From Pontibacter sp. G13 (GTDB taxonomy: Bacteria; Bacteroidota; Bacteroidia; J057): a stretch of 64,000 nucleotides of DNA. Positions 53,470-62,139 of this stretch are shown one piece after another (within the stretch, counting starts at the first letter, position 1; the number at the start of each line of letters is the position of its first letter). A program made the position numbers and the translations under genes. The notes beneath the pieces are model-generated. The model was not told where the DNA came from and did no database searches. It saw only the letters and a list, made by a program, of their open reading frames with translations. Where the stretch lies: the NCBI RefSeq assembly GCF_031851795.1, contig NZ_CP134698.1, positions 1-64,000 on the forward strand. Reading direction: 5' to 3'.

Positions 53470-54675
53470 ATGGAAGACCTCTACCAATGGATCAAGCAGC
53501 ATATCGATCTCGCCCAATATGCCCAGCAGGTATACGGCTATCAGCTAGACAAATCTCGGTCTTCCAAGAACAGTAAAGTCCTGATCCATCCATCGGAATC
53601 CCATCGGATCGTCGTATCGAGACGCGAGCAAAATGGCCACTTCTGCTATTTCAATCCCATGGACGAGCAGGACAAGGGCACCATTGTGGATTTTCTGGTC
53701 TACCGGGAGGGAAGTTGGGACAAGGTGGTCGACAAACTCTCCAACCTGTCGGACACCTCGCAAGCAGTCCAGTATCCCGTCTTTCCAGAAGAAGAGCTGG
53801 ACCCAGATGAAGAACAGGTAGAATCCCTCTCCCATCGAGACTTCCTGCATGATCGAGGACTCTCTGACCGGACGCTCGATCACCCTTGGTTTGCCGGCCG
53901 CATCTTGACCCACAAGCGGCTCATCGACGACAAGACCATGGTCAACACCGCCTTTCCGCTATTTGGCCTGAAGCAACCCATGGGATACGAACTGAAGAAC
54001 CACGGCTTTCATGGCTACAGTACCGGATCCAAAAAGTCCCGTGCTTGCTGGATGTCCATGACGCCTCCTGCCGATTCCATATACGACCTCTTCCTGTTCG
54101 AAAGCGCCATAGATGCCCTCTCCTACCACCAGCTGCATCCTCCCATGGAGGACCATTTCCGGCAATACATGAGTTTCGGCGGACAAATCTCAGATGGTCA
54201 AATCACCCTCCTCCAGACCTTGGTGGACCGTCATCCTCCCCAGCGGATATTCCTCTGCATGGACCGGGACAATTCCGGCCAATTCTATGCCCTCTCGATT
54301 GCCGGAAAACTCCAATCTCCCATCAAGCTCTCCAGCATCTTGGCCGTTTCCCATCGACGGGACAACCTATGCCTACTGGAGTTCCACCTGTCTGGGACAT
54401 TCGCAGAGCCCTTCAGGGTACAGGCATTTCAGGAAACCATTCGACATGCGCAGCGCCTAGCTGCTCCGGCGCTTGCAGATCGCCTCCCGCTCTATATCGA
54501 AGCACCCTACCCGGATTATCAGATCCTCCATTCGGGATTTCCCATCAACAACCACACCCTGTCAATTTGCGTCAGAACCGTGCTGGCATCCCGTGGTCTT
54601 AAGGATTGGATGATCCTAGTGCTCCCTCAAGGCAAGGATTTCAACGATGACCTGATGGATCACATGAACAAATAG
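53470..54675 (+). CDS. Orphan TOPRIM/DUF3991-like primase-related protein
   Basis: This is a 401-residue protein. The N-terminal half resembles the DUF3991/primase-like region seen in plasmid and transposon proteins (YGYQLDKSRSSKNSKVLIHP, HFCYFNPMDEQDKGTIVDFL, and a following SHRDFLHDRGLSDRTLDHPW). The middle holds a TOPRIM-like core: FLFESAIDALSYHQL carries the conserved Glu, and IFLCMDRDNSG the Asp-x-Asp motif. No CHC2 zinc finger is visible. The start at 53470 follows the first Met with a plausible domain start. Such genes normally belong to mobile elements; here no relaxase, integrase or Tra gene is nearby. It converges on trmN6 with a 16-bp overlap. Confidence 0.75.
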   Translation: MEDLYQWIKQHIDLAQYAQQVYGYQLDKSRSSKNSKVLIHPSESHRIVVSRREQNGHFCYFNPMDEQDKGTIVDFLVYREGSWDKVVDKLSNLSDTSQAVQYPVFPEEELDPDEEQVESLSHRDFLHDRGLSDRTLDHPWFAGRILTHKRLIDDKTMVNTAFPLFGLKQPMGYELKNHGFHGYSTGSKKSRACWMSMTPPADSIYDLFLFESAIDALSYHQLHPPMEDHFRQYMSFGGQISDGQITLLQTLVDRHPPQRIFLCMDRDNSGQFYALSIAGKLQSPIKLSSILAVSHRRDNLCLLEFHLSGTFAEPFRVQAFQETIRHAQRLAAPALADRLPLYIEAPYPDYQILHSGFPINNHTLSICVRTVLASRGLKDWMILVLPQGKDFNDDLMDHMNK

Positions 54676-55370
54676 AATGGATGGGTCAATGTCCGGAATT
54701 CTTCGCTGTACTCGTTGGCTCCTCCCGACTGGATCGTCAATTCCTGAAAATCAGGTTCTTTTAGTACCTGCCGCCCTAGCTCCACCAAGATTCGAAATGG
54801 GGGTTTGTGGGCGATGGGTTTTACCTCGACCATTCTACGGAGCTTCCAACCATCGGCTTCGGCCAAGGACAGCAAGGGAGATCGTTGGTCAATCGGGAGA
54901 ATCAAGCTGAGCATTCCGGATTCGTCCAGCAGTCGTTCCGAATGTCTCAAAAGTGCCTGTAGCGGAAGCCCATCCATGTGCCTCGCAGCTGCACGTCGGT
55001 CATCGGCAGATCTGATTCCGGTAGGGAAATAGGGGGGATTGGAGAGGATGCAATCGTATTGGATATCTGGTTGCCAATCTTGAAGTCGCACATTTTCTAC
55101 GGCAAGGCGTCCTGCCCACGGACTCCCTTCCATGTTCTGGCGGGCTTGGTCTGCCGCATCCGGGTCCGGTTCAATCCCCATCAACGATGCCTCCCCATTG
55201 CGCTGGGCAGCCATCAAGGCAATGAGGCCGGTCCCGGTCCCTACGTCCAAGATCCGTTTCCGATCAGACACATTTGCCCATGCCCCCAGTAGGATGCCAT
55301 CGGTTCCGATCTTCATCGCACACCGGTCCTGTTCAATCTCGAACTCCTTGAAACGAAAAACGCCAGCCAT
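54660..55370 (-). CDS. trmN6: tRNA1(Val) adenine(37)-N6-methyltransferase
   Basis: This 236-residue class I SAM methyltransferase has motif I ILDVGTGTGLIALMAAQ, the acidic residue in LMGIEPDPDAADQA, and the catalytic motif IV LSNPPYFPTG typical of N6-adenine enzymes. The opening FRFKEFEIEQDRCAMKIGTD is diagnostic of the YfiC/TrmN6 family. It methylates A37 of tRNA-Val. The start codon (55368-55370) lies inside a terminator-like hairpin of the upstream epimerase gene (see 55356-55390). Its 3' end overlaps the TOPRIM gene, which is on the other strand. Confidence 0.92.
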   Translation of the reverse strand: MAGVFRFKEFEIEQDRCAMKIGTDGILLGAWANVSDRKRILDVGTGTGLIALMAAQRNGEASLMGIEPDPDAADQARQNMEGSPWAGRLAVENVRLQDWQPDIQYDCILSNPPYFPTGIRSADDRRAAARHMDGLPLQALLRHSERLLDESGMLSLILPIDQRSPLLSLAEADGWKLRRMVEVKPIAHKPPFRILVELGRQVLKEPDFQELTIQSGGANEYSEEFRTLTHPFYLFM

Positions 55371-55390
55371 GGGACAAAGCTAGCGTTTTT
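55356..55390 (-). terminator. Terminator of the epimerase gene that contains the trmN6 start codon
   Basis: On the minus strand AAAAACGCTAGC pairs along 12 bases (one G-T pair) with GCTGGCGTTTTT, around the 11-base loop TTTGTCCCATG. The loop carries the ATG of trmN6. It lies about 13 bp after the epimerase stop. Any transcript that reads through would expose the start codon in the loop of the hairpin. Confidence 0.75.
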
Positions 55391-55402
55391 CAATCCGATC
55401 CC

Positions 55403-56605
55403 CTACCCCACCGGTAGGGACATTCGCTCGATCAATTCCAGACAGGCGCGGACATTGTGGTAGGGGCCTTTCCAGGGGCCTGCAAGCTCGACTTGGGAAA
55501 TCTCGCCCTCCAAGGTGATCCAGTCATGCCATTGGCCTGTGCGAGGTTCTATGAGATGTTTTCGCACAAATCTCCAGGTGCGCTGTGCATCTTGAAGATA
55601 TCGGGCATTTCCGGACAGTTGCCACGCATTGACCAGCCCGACCAGCGCCTCGGCCTGAGGCCACCAGTATCTTCTGCTGTCGATCAAGCCTGCAGGACCG
55701 GCTTCATAGACCCAGCCTCCGTCCTCCAACAAAGCCCGATCTATGCACATATCCATCATCTGGAGCGCCACGCGCCCAACCTCCTCGATCAGCGATTTGT
55801 CCCCAAGAACCTCCGCGGCCTCGAATAGGAGCCAACTGGCCTCGACATCGTGCCCGTAGGAAATCTCCTCGGCGATCGGTCTCCATTCGCGGTCAAAGAA
55901 CAGGCGCATGTGCCTCGTTTCAGGATCGATGATATGATCCAAAAAACTCCGGATGAGTCGACGCTGCACCCCTCGGAGCTCCTCATCCTCCCACACCCTG
56001 AGCAGATTGGTGAATGCTTCCAAAATATGGAGGTGGGTATTCATACTTCTGGGAGCATCCAGATCCTTGGGACTGAGCCGTTGTTCGGGCAGGAGTATCC
56101 ATTCCCTATTGAATGCCTCGTCAAATGCTCCCAGATCCTCATGCCATGCAGCTTTGAGGATCTGGCGGGTCAAATCCACAGCACGTCCCAAGGCATCCTG
56201 ATCTCCGGTGAGGCGTACATATTCGGCCCAAGCGTAGATCGCAAAAGCCTGCGCGTACAAATGCTTGCGATCATCTTGGGGGGTTCCCTCCGCATCCAAC
56301 ATCCAATACACACCTCCATGTGTGTGATCGGACACACTATGGGAAAGGAAATGGTTGGCGTGATCGGCCAGCGACCTGTATGCCTCGTTCCCGGTCACCC
56401 GGGCAGCGGCCGACCAAGTCCACAAAAGTCGAGCATGCAGAATGCCCCCCTTCTCCGCTTCCGGTTCGACCATTCCGGAAGCATCCGCCCGGCCGAAAAA
56501 TCCGCCCCGGGCCCCATCCTTCATCTGGTTGGCCCAGAATGGCAGGATCTCATCATCCATGCAGGACCTCAATTCCTGCATCCAGCTAAATTCATTCATG
56601 TCCAT
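55403..56605 (-). CDS. Cellobiose/mannobiose 2-epimerase (AGE superfamily)
   Basis: This 400-residue (alpha/alpha)6-barrel protein belongs to the N-acylglucosamine 2-epimerase superfamily. The three catalytic or substrate histidines of cellobiose 2-epimerases are visible in MNTHLHILEA (about 190), SYGHDVEASW (about 245) and GPWKGPYHNVRAC (about 385). Other matches are GGILHARLLWTWSAAARVTG and DRKHLYAQAFAIYAW. There is no signal peptide. It converts the reducing-end mannose of beta-1,4-mannobiose to glucose, giving the substrate for the GH130 phosphorylase at 12583-13768. It starts 5 bp after the GH26 gene, clearly an operon. A strong terminator follows. Confidence 0.92.
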   Translation of the reverse strand: MDMNEFSWMQELRSCMDDEILPFWANQMKDGARGGFFGRADASGMVEPEAEKGGILHARLLWTWSAAARVTGNEAYRSLADHANHFLSHSVSDHTHGGVYWMLDAEGTPQDDRKHLYAQAFAIYAWAEYVRLTGDQDALGRAVDLTRQILKAAWHEDLGAFDEAFNREWILLPEQRLSPKDLDAPRSMNTHLHILEAFTNLLRVWEDEELRGVQRRLIRSFLDHIIDPETRHMRLFFDREWRPIAEEISYGHDVEASWLLFEAAEVLGDKSLIEEVGRVALQMMDMCIDRALLEDGGWVYEAGPAGLIDSRRYWWPQAEALVGLVNAWQLSGNARYLQDAQRTWRFVRKHLIEPRTGQWHDWITLEGEISQVELAGPWKGPYHNVRACLELIERMSLPVG

Positions 56606-56610
56606 GCTTC

Positions 56611-57759
56611 TTATCCCCGTTGTCGCTTTCGTTTGTAGAGCTTGGGTAAATCGTCTTCGAATAGGGTCATCGGGCTCTGGCGGAACTTCACAAAGTCCTC
56701 AGAACTAGGATGCCCGGGAAATGGCGCATAATGGTGATCCTCTCGGTCATTTCGCCAAACCAATACATAGACAATTTTTCGGGCTAAGCTATCCTGTGCA
56801 ATCCCTTCCAACAGCATATCCGTCCACCAAGACGCATGGGGGACCTTCTCAAGTCCCGTTTCCGTCAATGCGGCCACTTTGCCCTTCTCTTCCGCAAGCT
56901 TCACCACCATGCCCAGTCTATGGGTGAGATCCTGGAGGCGTTCTGGACTTTTCATATCATGGTAATCATCTAATCCCAGGATATCGACAAACTCATCCCC
57001 CGGATAGCATCTCAGGTATTCCGATTCGTCCGAAAACACATCGGGAGAATAAACATATAGGAGGTTGTGGACCCCTCGGACATCCCGAAGATACATCAGG
57101 GTAAAGTGCCAAAGTTGGCGATACTGCGCTGGACTGCAATTACCCTTCCCCCACCAGAACCAACTCCCGGTATGCTCATGGAAAGGCCGGAAAAGTACCG
57201 GGATGGGACGCCCCCACCGAGTCTTGAGCCCCAAGAAGAAATCCGCAACGGCATCGAGTTTGGCGAGGTAATCGGCATGCAGATCCCCTCCGGGCAATAT
57301 ACGCCCCACCACTTTGGTGGTATCCCAAGATCCTCCCCCAGTGGCCAGATTGCGAATATGCCAACTGTAGGTATTCACTCCGCCTCTGCGAAAGACTTGC
57401 CTCGCCCATCGCTGCATATCCTTGAATTCGACCGAATCGATGTTGTGGGAATCTCCGATATGCCCCAAGTCCCAGCCATACACGGCAGGATATGACCCGC
57501 AGACATCCCGCACATCCGATCTTCCGCGCTGACGGGTCCATTCCACACCATAAGCCAGATCATCCTGATGGCCGAACATGATCCCCTCGGGGGCAATCTG
57601 GTGGAGACTGGCATACAAGGCCCGAGTTTCCGGAGTGGCATCCGGATCGGCCAACTTCGGCCCGATATCTAGAGGGGCTGAAAATCCCAGGACCAGCCCC
57701 AAGGCAGTCCCGATCACGATCCCAACGGATCGCCGCAAGCAAACAGCAGTATTCATCAT
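56611..57759 (-). CDS. GH26 endo-1,4-beta-mannanase
   Basis: This 382-residue protein has an N-terminal hydrophobic signal (VGIVIGTALGLVLGFSAPLD) and a GH26 domain: IMFGHQDDLAYGVEW, YPAVYGWDLGHIGDSHNIDS, the acid/base Glu in PVLFRPFHEHTGSWFWWGKG and the nucleophile Glu in AALTETGLEKVPHASWWTD. It is exported and cleaves beta-1,4-mannan to mannobiose and longer oligomers. The 2-epimerase gene directly downstream handles the mannobiose. In Bacteroides fragilis the same three enzymes (mannanase, epimerase, phosphorylase) form one pathway; here they are split into two loci about 43 kb apart. Confidence 0.93.
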   Translation of the reverse strand: MMNTAVCLRRSVGIVIGTALGLVLGFSAPLDIGPKLADPDATPETRALYASLHQIAPEGIMFGHQDDLAYGVEWTRQRGRSDVRDVCGSYPAVYGWDLGHIGDSHNIDSVEFKDMQRWARQVFRRGGVNTYSWHIRNLATGGGSWDTTKVVGRILPGGDLHADYLAKLDAVADFFLGLKTRWGRPIPVLFRPFHEHTGSWFWWGKGNCSPAQYRQLWHFTLMYLRDVRGVHNLLYVYSPDVFSDESEYLRCYPGDEFVDILGLDDYHDMKSPERLQDLTHRLGMVVKLAEEKGKVAALTETGLEKVPHASWWTDMLLEGIAQDSLARKIVYVLVWRNDREDHHYAPFPGHPSSEDFVKFRQSPMTLFEDDLPKLYKRKRQRG

Positions 57760-57966
57760 GAAAACGATCTAGTCGTAACGATTCCCTTATGGGTGGTCCA
57801 AATTGTCCAGTGGGGACGGAATGGGTGCGGGACAATTCCCCCATTGGGAAGGGGCAAATGTACCCATTCGCGACAAAACCCCCTCCAAGCCCCGAATCGC
57901 GCAGCATTCGATCTATTCGAATCGTCTCTTTTCCCTATATTCTGCCCACAAACCCATCAACCCATT

Positions 57967-60681
57967 ATGACTTTCACAATCGCCCGCATGGGGATCATGG
58001 CCCTGATCTGGGGGCTCCTATCCCTGTCTGCCCTGTCCGGACAGACCCTTCGCCCCGGCACACTCCCCTATTACGAATCATCCTTTGAACAATGGCGCTC
58101 CGGCCGCTCCCTCGATTCCCTCAAGGGGTGGAAGTGGTACAAGCGTTGGGAGAACCGAATGCAGATATCCGCACAACCCGATGGTAGTATTCCTACCTCC
58201 CAGACGTATTTCCAAGGACTGTCGGAAGCCCAATCCATAAAGCTCGCCGCCCGAAGTGCCTCTTCCTCCGGCTGGACCCCTGTGGGTCCGGATCTGCTCG
58301 CCACCCCCAGCCCGAGTATGGGACTGATCACCGGAATCGGGCGGATCAATTGTATTGCCTTCCACCCTTCCGACTCCGCGATCTTTTGGGTGGGAGTCGC
58401 CCAAGGAGGTGTTTGGAAGACCTCTGATCACGGCCAATCCTGGACGCCCCTGACAGATGAGCTTCCCATGCTGCGGATCAGCGACATCGCCGTCAATCCG
58501 CAAAACGCCGACGAACTCTATATTTCGGTAGGAGATTACGCCTATCTAGGCGTGGCCCTTGAAACCGATGGCAGGAAACGCCATACCTACTACGGACTTG
58601 GCGTCTACAAGACCACCAATGGCGGCATTTCCTGGCAGCCCACGGGATTGAGCCTTGCCGCCACCCAACTGGACGAATCGCTCATCCGACGCGTGATCAT
58701 TCATCCCAATCAACCCCAACAACTCGTGGCCGCGGGCATTCAGGGAATATGGACCTCTTCGGACGGGGGAAATATGTGGAATCAGACCCTCGACAGTATG
58801 ATCTGGGATATCGAGCAGGATCCCAGCGCCCCCAATACACTCTATGCATCCACAGCCCATGTCCTGAACCTAGGTGCTGGATCGGCCGGGGTATGGAAAT
58901 CAGTAGATTTCGGACAGACCTGGCAAGTGCTCCCCACTGGCATTCCCGCCAAGGCGGTCCAGCGTGTAGAACTCAGTATCTCCGCCGCTGATCCGCAGTA
59001 CATCTATGCCGTTTGCTGCGATTCCCAAAGAGGATTCTATGGCTGCTATCGTTCCACCAATGGTGGAGCGAACTGGACCCTCCAATCGACGGCAAGCTCA
59101 TCCTACAATATCCTCAATTGGTACCTATATGCTCAAGGGCAAGGCGGCCAAGGAACCTATGACCTCGCCGTACTGGCCGATCCTCACGATCCCGACCGAA
59201 TTACGGTAGGAGGAATCAATCTCTGGGTATCCACCAATGGCGGAGCTAGCTGGGAGGCAGCTTCCTATTGGACCCGGGCTTACGGCGAAAGCGTACATGC
59301 GGATCAACACATGCTCTCATACAATCCTCTGGATGAGAAGACTTACCTCTGTAATGACGGAGGCGTGGTACGGACCGACTCGATCGAGTCCCATTCCGAA
59401 GTGGCGATCCTGACCCCCGGCTTCGAATGGACAACCCAATGGGAACAGATTTCCCAAGGCATGGCTGTCACCTCATTCTATCGGCTGGGAGTAGGCCCCG
59501 CAGGAACCGATCTTCTTATGGCGGGCGCGCAGGACAATTCCACCTTCCTGTACAATGGACAGAAATGGACCAATGTCATTGGCGGGGACGGTATGGAATG
59601 CATTGTCGACCCCACTCTGCCGCAGCACCTATTTGGCTCCTACCAGTACGGAACGCTGTTCGAATCCTTCGACGGGGGCAATTCCTTTTCCTACATCTCC
59701 TCTCCCCCAAATGCGGCAGGTGATGCCGGTGGCTGGACAACCCCCATGATGCTTCATCCTGTCCAATCTTCCCAGCTGTGGGCGGCATTCGGGGATCTCT
59801 GGGAATATCAATCAGGTGGCTGGACGGCGCATTCAACCTTTGCAGACGTTCCAGAACTTGGGCACCCTGCAGTGGCCTCTGCCCTGGCCATTTCTCCGAT
59901 TTCCCCTCACCGAATCTATATCGCCAAACGACCCTATCATGCATGGGGAGTTCCTTCATCCGTACACCGTACAGACGACGGCGGTAGCACATGGGCCCAA
60001 ATTTCGGATTCTCTCCCAACCGGTCTCTACGTCACGTACTTGGCGACATCCCAATCAGAGGCAGACGGGATCTGGGCTTCATTCGGGGGGCAAGTCGCCG
60101 GGGAGAAAGTATACTTCTCGGCGGATGGAGGAAACACGTGGGAAAATCGATCCTTCAACCTCCCCAATCTCCCAGTCAACTGTCTGGCGACCCAAGGAAC
60201 TGCCAATGGGGATATCATGTATGCGGGAACCGATGCGGGGATATTCTATCTACCCACGGGAAGTCAATCGTGGCTTCCCTTCTCGGATGGGCTGCCCAAT
60301 GTGATCGTCAGTGAGCTGGAAATTGACACGGCACAGGGTAAGCTCCTCGCCGCTACCTTCGGTCGTGGGATCTGGCAATCGGACCTCATTCAGCCCATTG
60401 TATCCTCGATCTCTCCTACTGCCCACAACATCCGGATTTCAGTTTCCCCCAGTCCTGTTCCCGCCGATGCGCCAATCCGTGTCAAACTGGAGAACTCACC
60501 TATCAACGAGCTGGATATCAGCCTAATCAACATTCAAGGGCGTCTCATCTTCCGTCGAAGGCTTATGGCAACGGACTCGGTCATTGAGCTGAACATTCCC
60601 CATCATATGGCTCCGGGAATCTATTATCTGGTCGTGCACTCGGGCCAGTCGAGCAAGTCACTTCCCCTCCGCGTGGAATAG
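57967..60681 (+). CDS. Sortilin/BNR-like propeller protein with T9SS tail
   Basis: This is a 904-residue protein. Signal peptide (MTFTIARMGIMALIWGLLSL, then GQ). Large BNR/VPS10-like propeller: recurrent S-x-D-x-G-x-x-W elements (KTSDHGQSWTPL, KTTNGGISWQPT, SSDGGNMWNQT, KSVDFGQTWQVL, STNGGANWTL, STNGGASWEA, HRTDDGGSTWAQ, SADGGNTWEN). The C-terminal domain, with SISLINIQGRL-like strands and the end HMAPGIYYLVVHSGQSSKSL, is of T9SS type A. The start at 57967 was chosen for the signal peptide; the open frame further upstream lacks one. It is probably a secreted binding protein or a glycosidase-like fold. No sialidase catalytic set was identified. It is divergent from the GH26 gene. Confidence 0.85.
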   Translation: MTFTIARMGIMALIWGLLSLSALSGQTLRPGTLPYYESSFEQWRSGRSLDSLKGWKWYKRWENRMQISAQPDGSIPTSQTYFQGLSEAQSIKLAARSASSSGWTPVGPDLLATPSPSMGLITGIGRINCIAFHPSDSAIFWVGVAQGGVWKTSDHGQSWTPLTDELPMLRISDIAVNPQNADELYISVGDYAYLGVALETDGRKRHTYYGLGVYKTTNGGISWQPTGLSLAATQLDESLIRRVIIHPNQPQQLVAAGIQGIWTSSDGGNMWNQTLDSMIWDIEQDPSAPNTLYASTAHVLNLGAGSAGVWKSVDFGQTWQVLPTGIPAKAVQRVELSISAADPQYIYAVCCDSQRGFYGCYRSTNGGANWTLQSTASSSYNILNWYLYAQGQGGQGTYDLAVLADPHDPDRITVGGINLWVSTNGGASWEAASYWTRAYGESVHADQHMLSYNPLDEKTYLCNDGGVVRTDSIESHSEVAILTPGFEWTTQWEQISQGMAVTSFYRLGVGPAGTDLLMAGAQDNSTFLYNGQKWTNVIGGDGMECIVDPTLPQHLFGSYQYGTLFESFDGGNSFSYISSPPNAAGDAGGWTTPMMLHPVQSSQLWAAFGDLWEYQSGGWTAHSTFADVPELGHPAVASALAISPISPHRIYIAKRPYHAWGVPSSVHRTDDGGSTWAQISDSLPTGLYVTYLATSQSEADGIWASFGGQVAGEKVYFSADGGNTWENRSFNLPNLPVNCLATQGTANGDIMYAGTDAGIFYLPTGSQSWLPFSDGLPNVIVSELEIDTAQGKLLAATFGRGIWQSDLIQPIVSSISPTAHNIRISVSPSPVPADAPIRVKLENSPINELDISLINIQGRLIFRRRLMATDSVIELNIPHHMAPGIYYLVVHSGQSSKSLPLRVE

Positions 60682-60694
60682 CCTCTCAAAAACA

Positions 60695-60722
60695 AACAGG
60701 TCGTCCACATGGACGACCTGTT
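60695..60722 (+). terminator. Terminator of the propeller gene
   Basis: AACAGGTCGTCC pairs perfectly with GGACGACCTGTT around ACAT, followed by TTCC. It begins 14 bp after the stop. Confidence 0.85.
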
Positions 60723-60744
60723 TTCCTAAACCTCTCAACTCGCT

Positions 60745-60792
60745 ATGAAAAAACCTCTACTTGTCATGATGTCTTTTGTCGGTCAGCGATAA
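60745..60792 (+). other. 15-codon signal-peptide-like ORF
   Basis: The ORF reads MKKPLLVMMSFVGQR and stops. It looks like the beginning of an exported-protein gene cut off after its first 15 codons, and lies 22 bp after the terminator of the propeller gene. It may be a decay relic or chance. The 60793-60883 stretch after it shows nothing. Confidence 0.2.
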
Positions 60793-60883
60793 CGCTTGCG
60801 CCAACAGTATTCTATACGATAACCATCTATCTATCAGGGGTATAATAAACCTGAATTGGTGGATACGCTTTTATCGGTCGGAC

Positions 60884-60911
60884 AAAAAAAAGGGAACGAC
60901 CCGTCGCTCCC
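60884..60911 (-). terminator. Minus-strand terminator without an upstream gene
   Basis: On the minus strand GGGAGCGAC pairs with GTCGTTCCC (one mismatch) and is followed by TTTTTTTT. The structure is a strong intrinsic terminator for a leftward transcript, but no convincing ORF lies to its right on the minus strand up to 62139. The transcript may be a non-coding RNA starting between about 60950 and 61250. Confidence 0.6.
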
Positions 60912-61314
60912 TCATCTAAATTCCGCTCTGCAAAAAATGTCTAGTGCGGTTCCCTACACAGGGAAAAATTCAGCAAAATTCCAGCGGGGCAGTACACCCT
61001 TGGTTTAGTTCCGGTTCATTCTAGTAATTCCCAAACTCGAGTCTCTGGGGGATTAGCCCTACTCGCTTGGCTTCTTCGGGGGTGAAGAAGCATAACAAAT
61101 ATACGCTTGGTACCCTGGCCAGCGCCTATACTTTTTCCCGAAACGGAGATGATTTGCCAATATATTGATCGGAGTTTGCTCCAAACTCCCGGTTTCGTGG
61201 GATTTCTGGGTGAAAATTTCGCCTTATCCAGACCCAAAATTCACCTGACTATACACCTTATATATATAGTACATTTTCAAGGGTCTGGATAAGTCCGTAT
61301 TTATGCATAAGTAA

Positions 61315-61333
61315 ACATTTAAATACTTAAATG
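61315..61333 (+). repeat. AT-rich direct repeat, copy 1
   Basis: ACATTTAAATACTTAAATG is identical to 61479-61497 and nearly palindromic (CATTTAA-ATAC-TTAAATG). The copies are 164 bp apart. Confidence 0.65.
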
Positions 61334-61478
61334 GCACAATATATAAACTCCCAGAGTGACTCCTAAGCTTCTGCCAATTTCACAATTGATACATTTATAC
61401 ATAAACACCTCTATACTTATATACACATAAAATTAAAAAGCCTACTAAACTAAAACCTTAAAACACCATAAGCCCAAA

Positions 61479-61497
61479 ACATTTAAATACTTAAATG
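61479..61497 (+). repeat. AT-rich direct repeat, copy 2
   Basis: Identical to the copy at 61315-61333. It is likely to be a binding site for a small DNA-binding protein, given the parA gene downstream. Confidence 0.65.
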
Positions 61498-62139
61498 CTC
61501 AAGCTTAAAAGATCTGCAATATTTATACTCAAACAAGCAGCTACTCTTAAATATTGCTACATTTACACATTGTCGTATTTAGAGCAATAAAAATATATTA
61601 TATATATTTACTTATTTAAGGTTAAACGTATTATTCATATAAACACTTTCATACAAAAATATCCTTATGTTTAATAAAGATTTACACCTAAATATCTAAA
61701 CATAGAAATATTAGAGCATACAAAATCCTGAATTTTTATATATTTAATATAAATTGGTATAATTACTTATCAATTTATTTCCATTTATAAGTAGTTAATT
61801 ATTTTACACTAAAATGTTTAAGCGCAAACATACTTATATAGCAAAGAATCTAAATATTGAAGTGTAAATAGATTTAATATATCTTAGATTAAAGACATCT
61901 ATATTTTTATAAATAATCATGTATTTAATGTAAATACCTTTAAGCTTAAAAGCATTTGCAGGTTAAAATCTCATAAATATATAAAAGGTTAAATATTGAT
62001 ATATAAAAAGGTCAAAAAGCTAAAACATGTGTACATATATATTTTGTTACATTCAGATGTTTTGGTATTTTTGAATTGAAAGGTAAAAGGGTATAAGCAT
62101 TTCAGTATTTAGGCATTTAAACCCTGCTAAGAACGGATC

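Larger units (their letters stand above)
61230..62139. other. Extremely AT-rich repeat block upstream of parA (candidate partition site or origin)
   Basis: About 900 bp consist almost entirely of A and T, with no ORF. The 19-bp element ACATTTAAATACTTAAATG occurs twice (61315-61333 and 61479-61497). Many related degenerate pieces recur (TTTAAATAC, TTTAAGCTTAAAAG, AAATGTTTAAGCG, GCATTTAAA). The block ends right at the parA start. The composition and repeats are those of a plasmid or chromosomal partition site or of a melting element, not of coding sequence. Confidence 0.6.

Noticed and set aside
61016-61237. 73-codon minus-strand ORF next to the orphan terminator.
   Set aside because: No start context, signal or family feature, and the frame is interrupted well before the terminator. 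It is treated as part of a possible non-coding transcript.
61230-62139. AT-rich block as a CRISPR leader or coding region of an AT-rich phage gene.
   Set aside because: The repeats are irregularly spaced and all frames are closed by stops within short distances.
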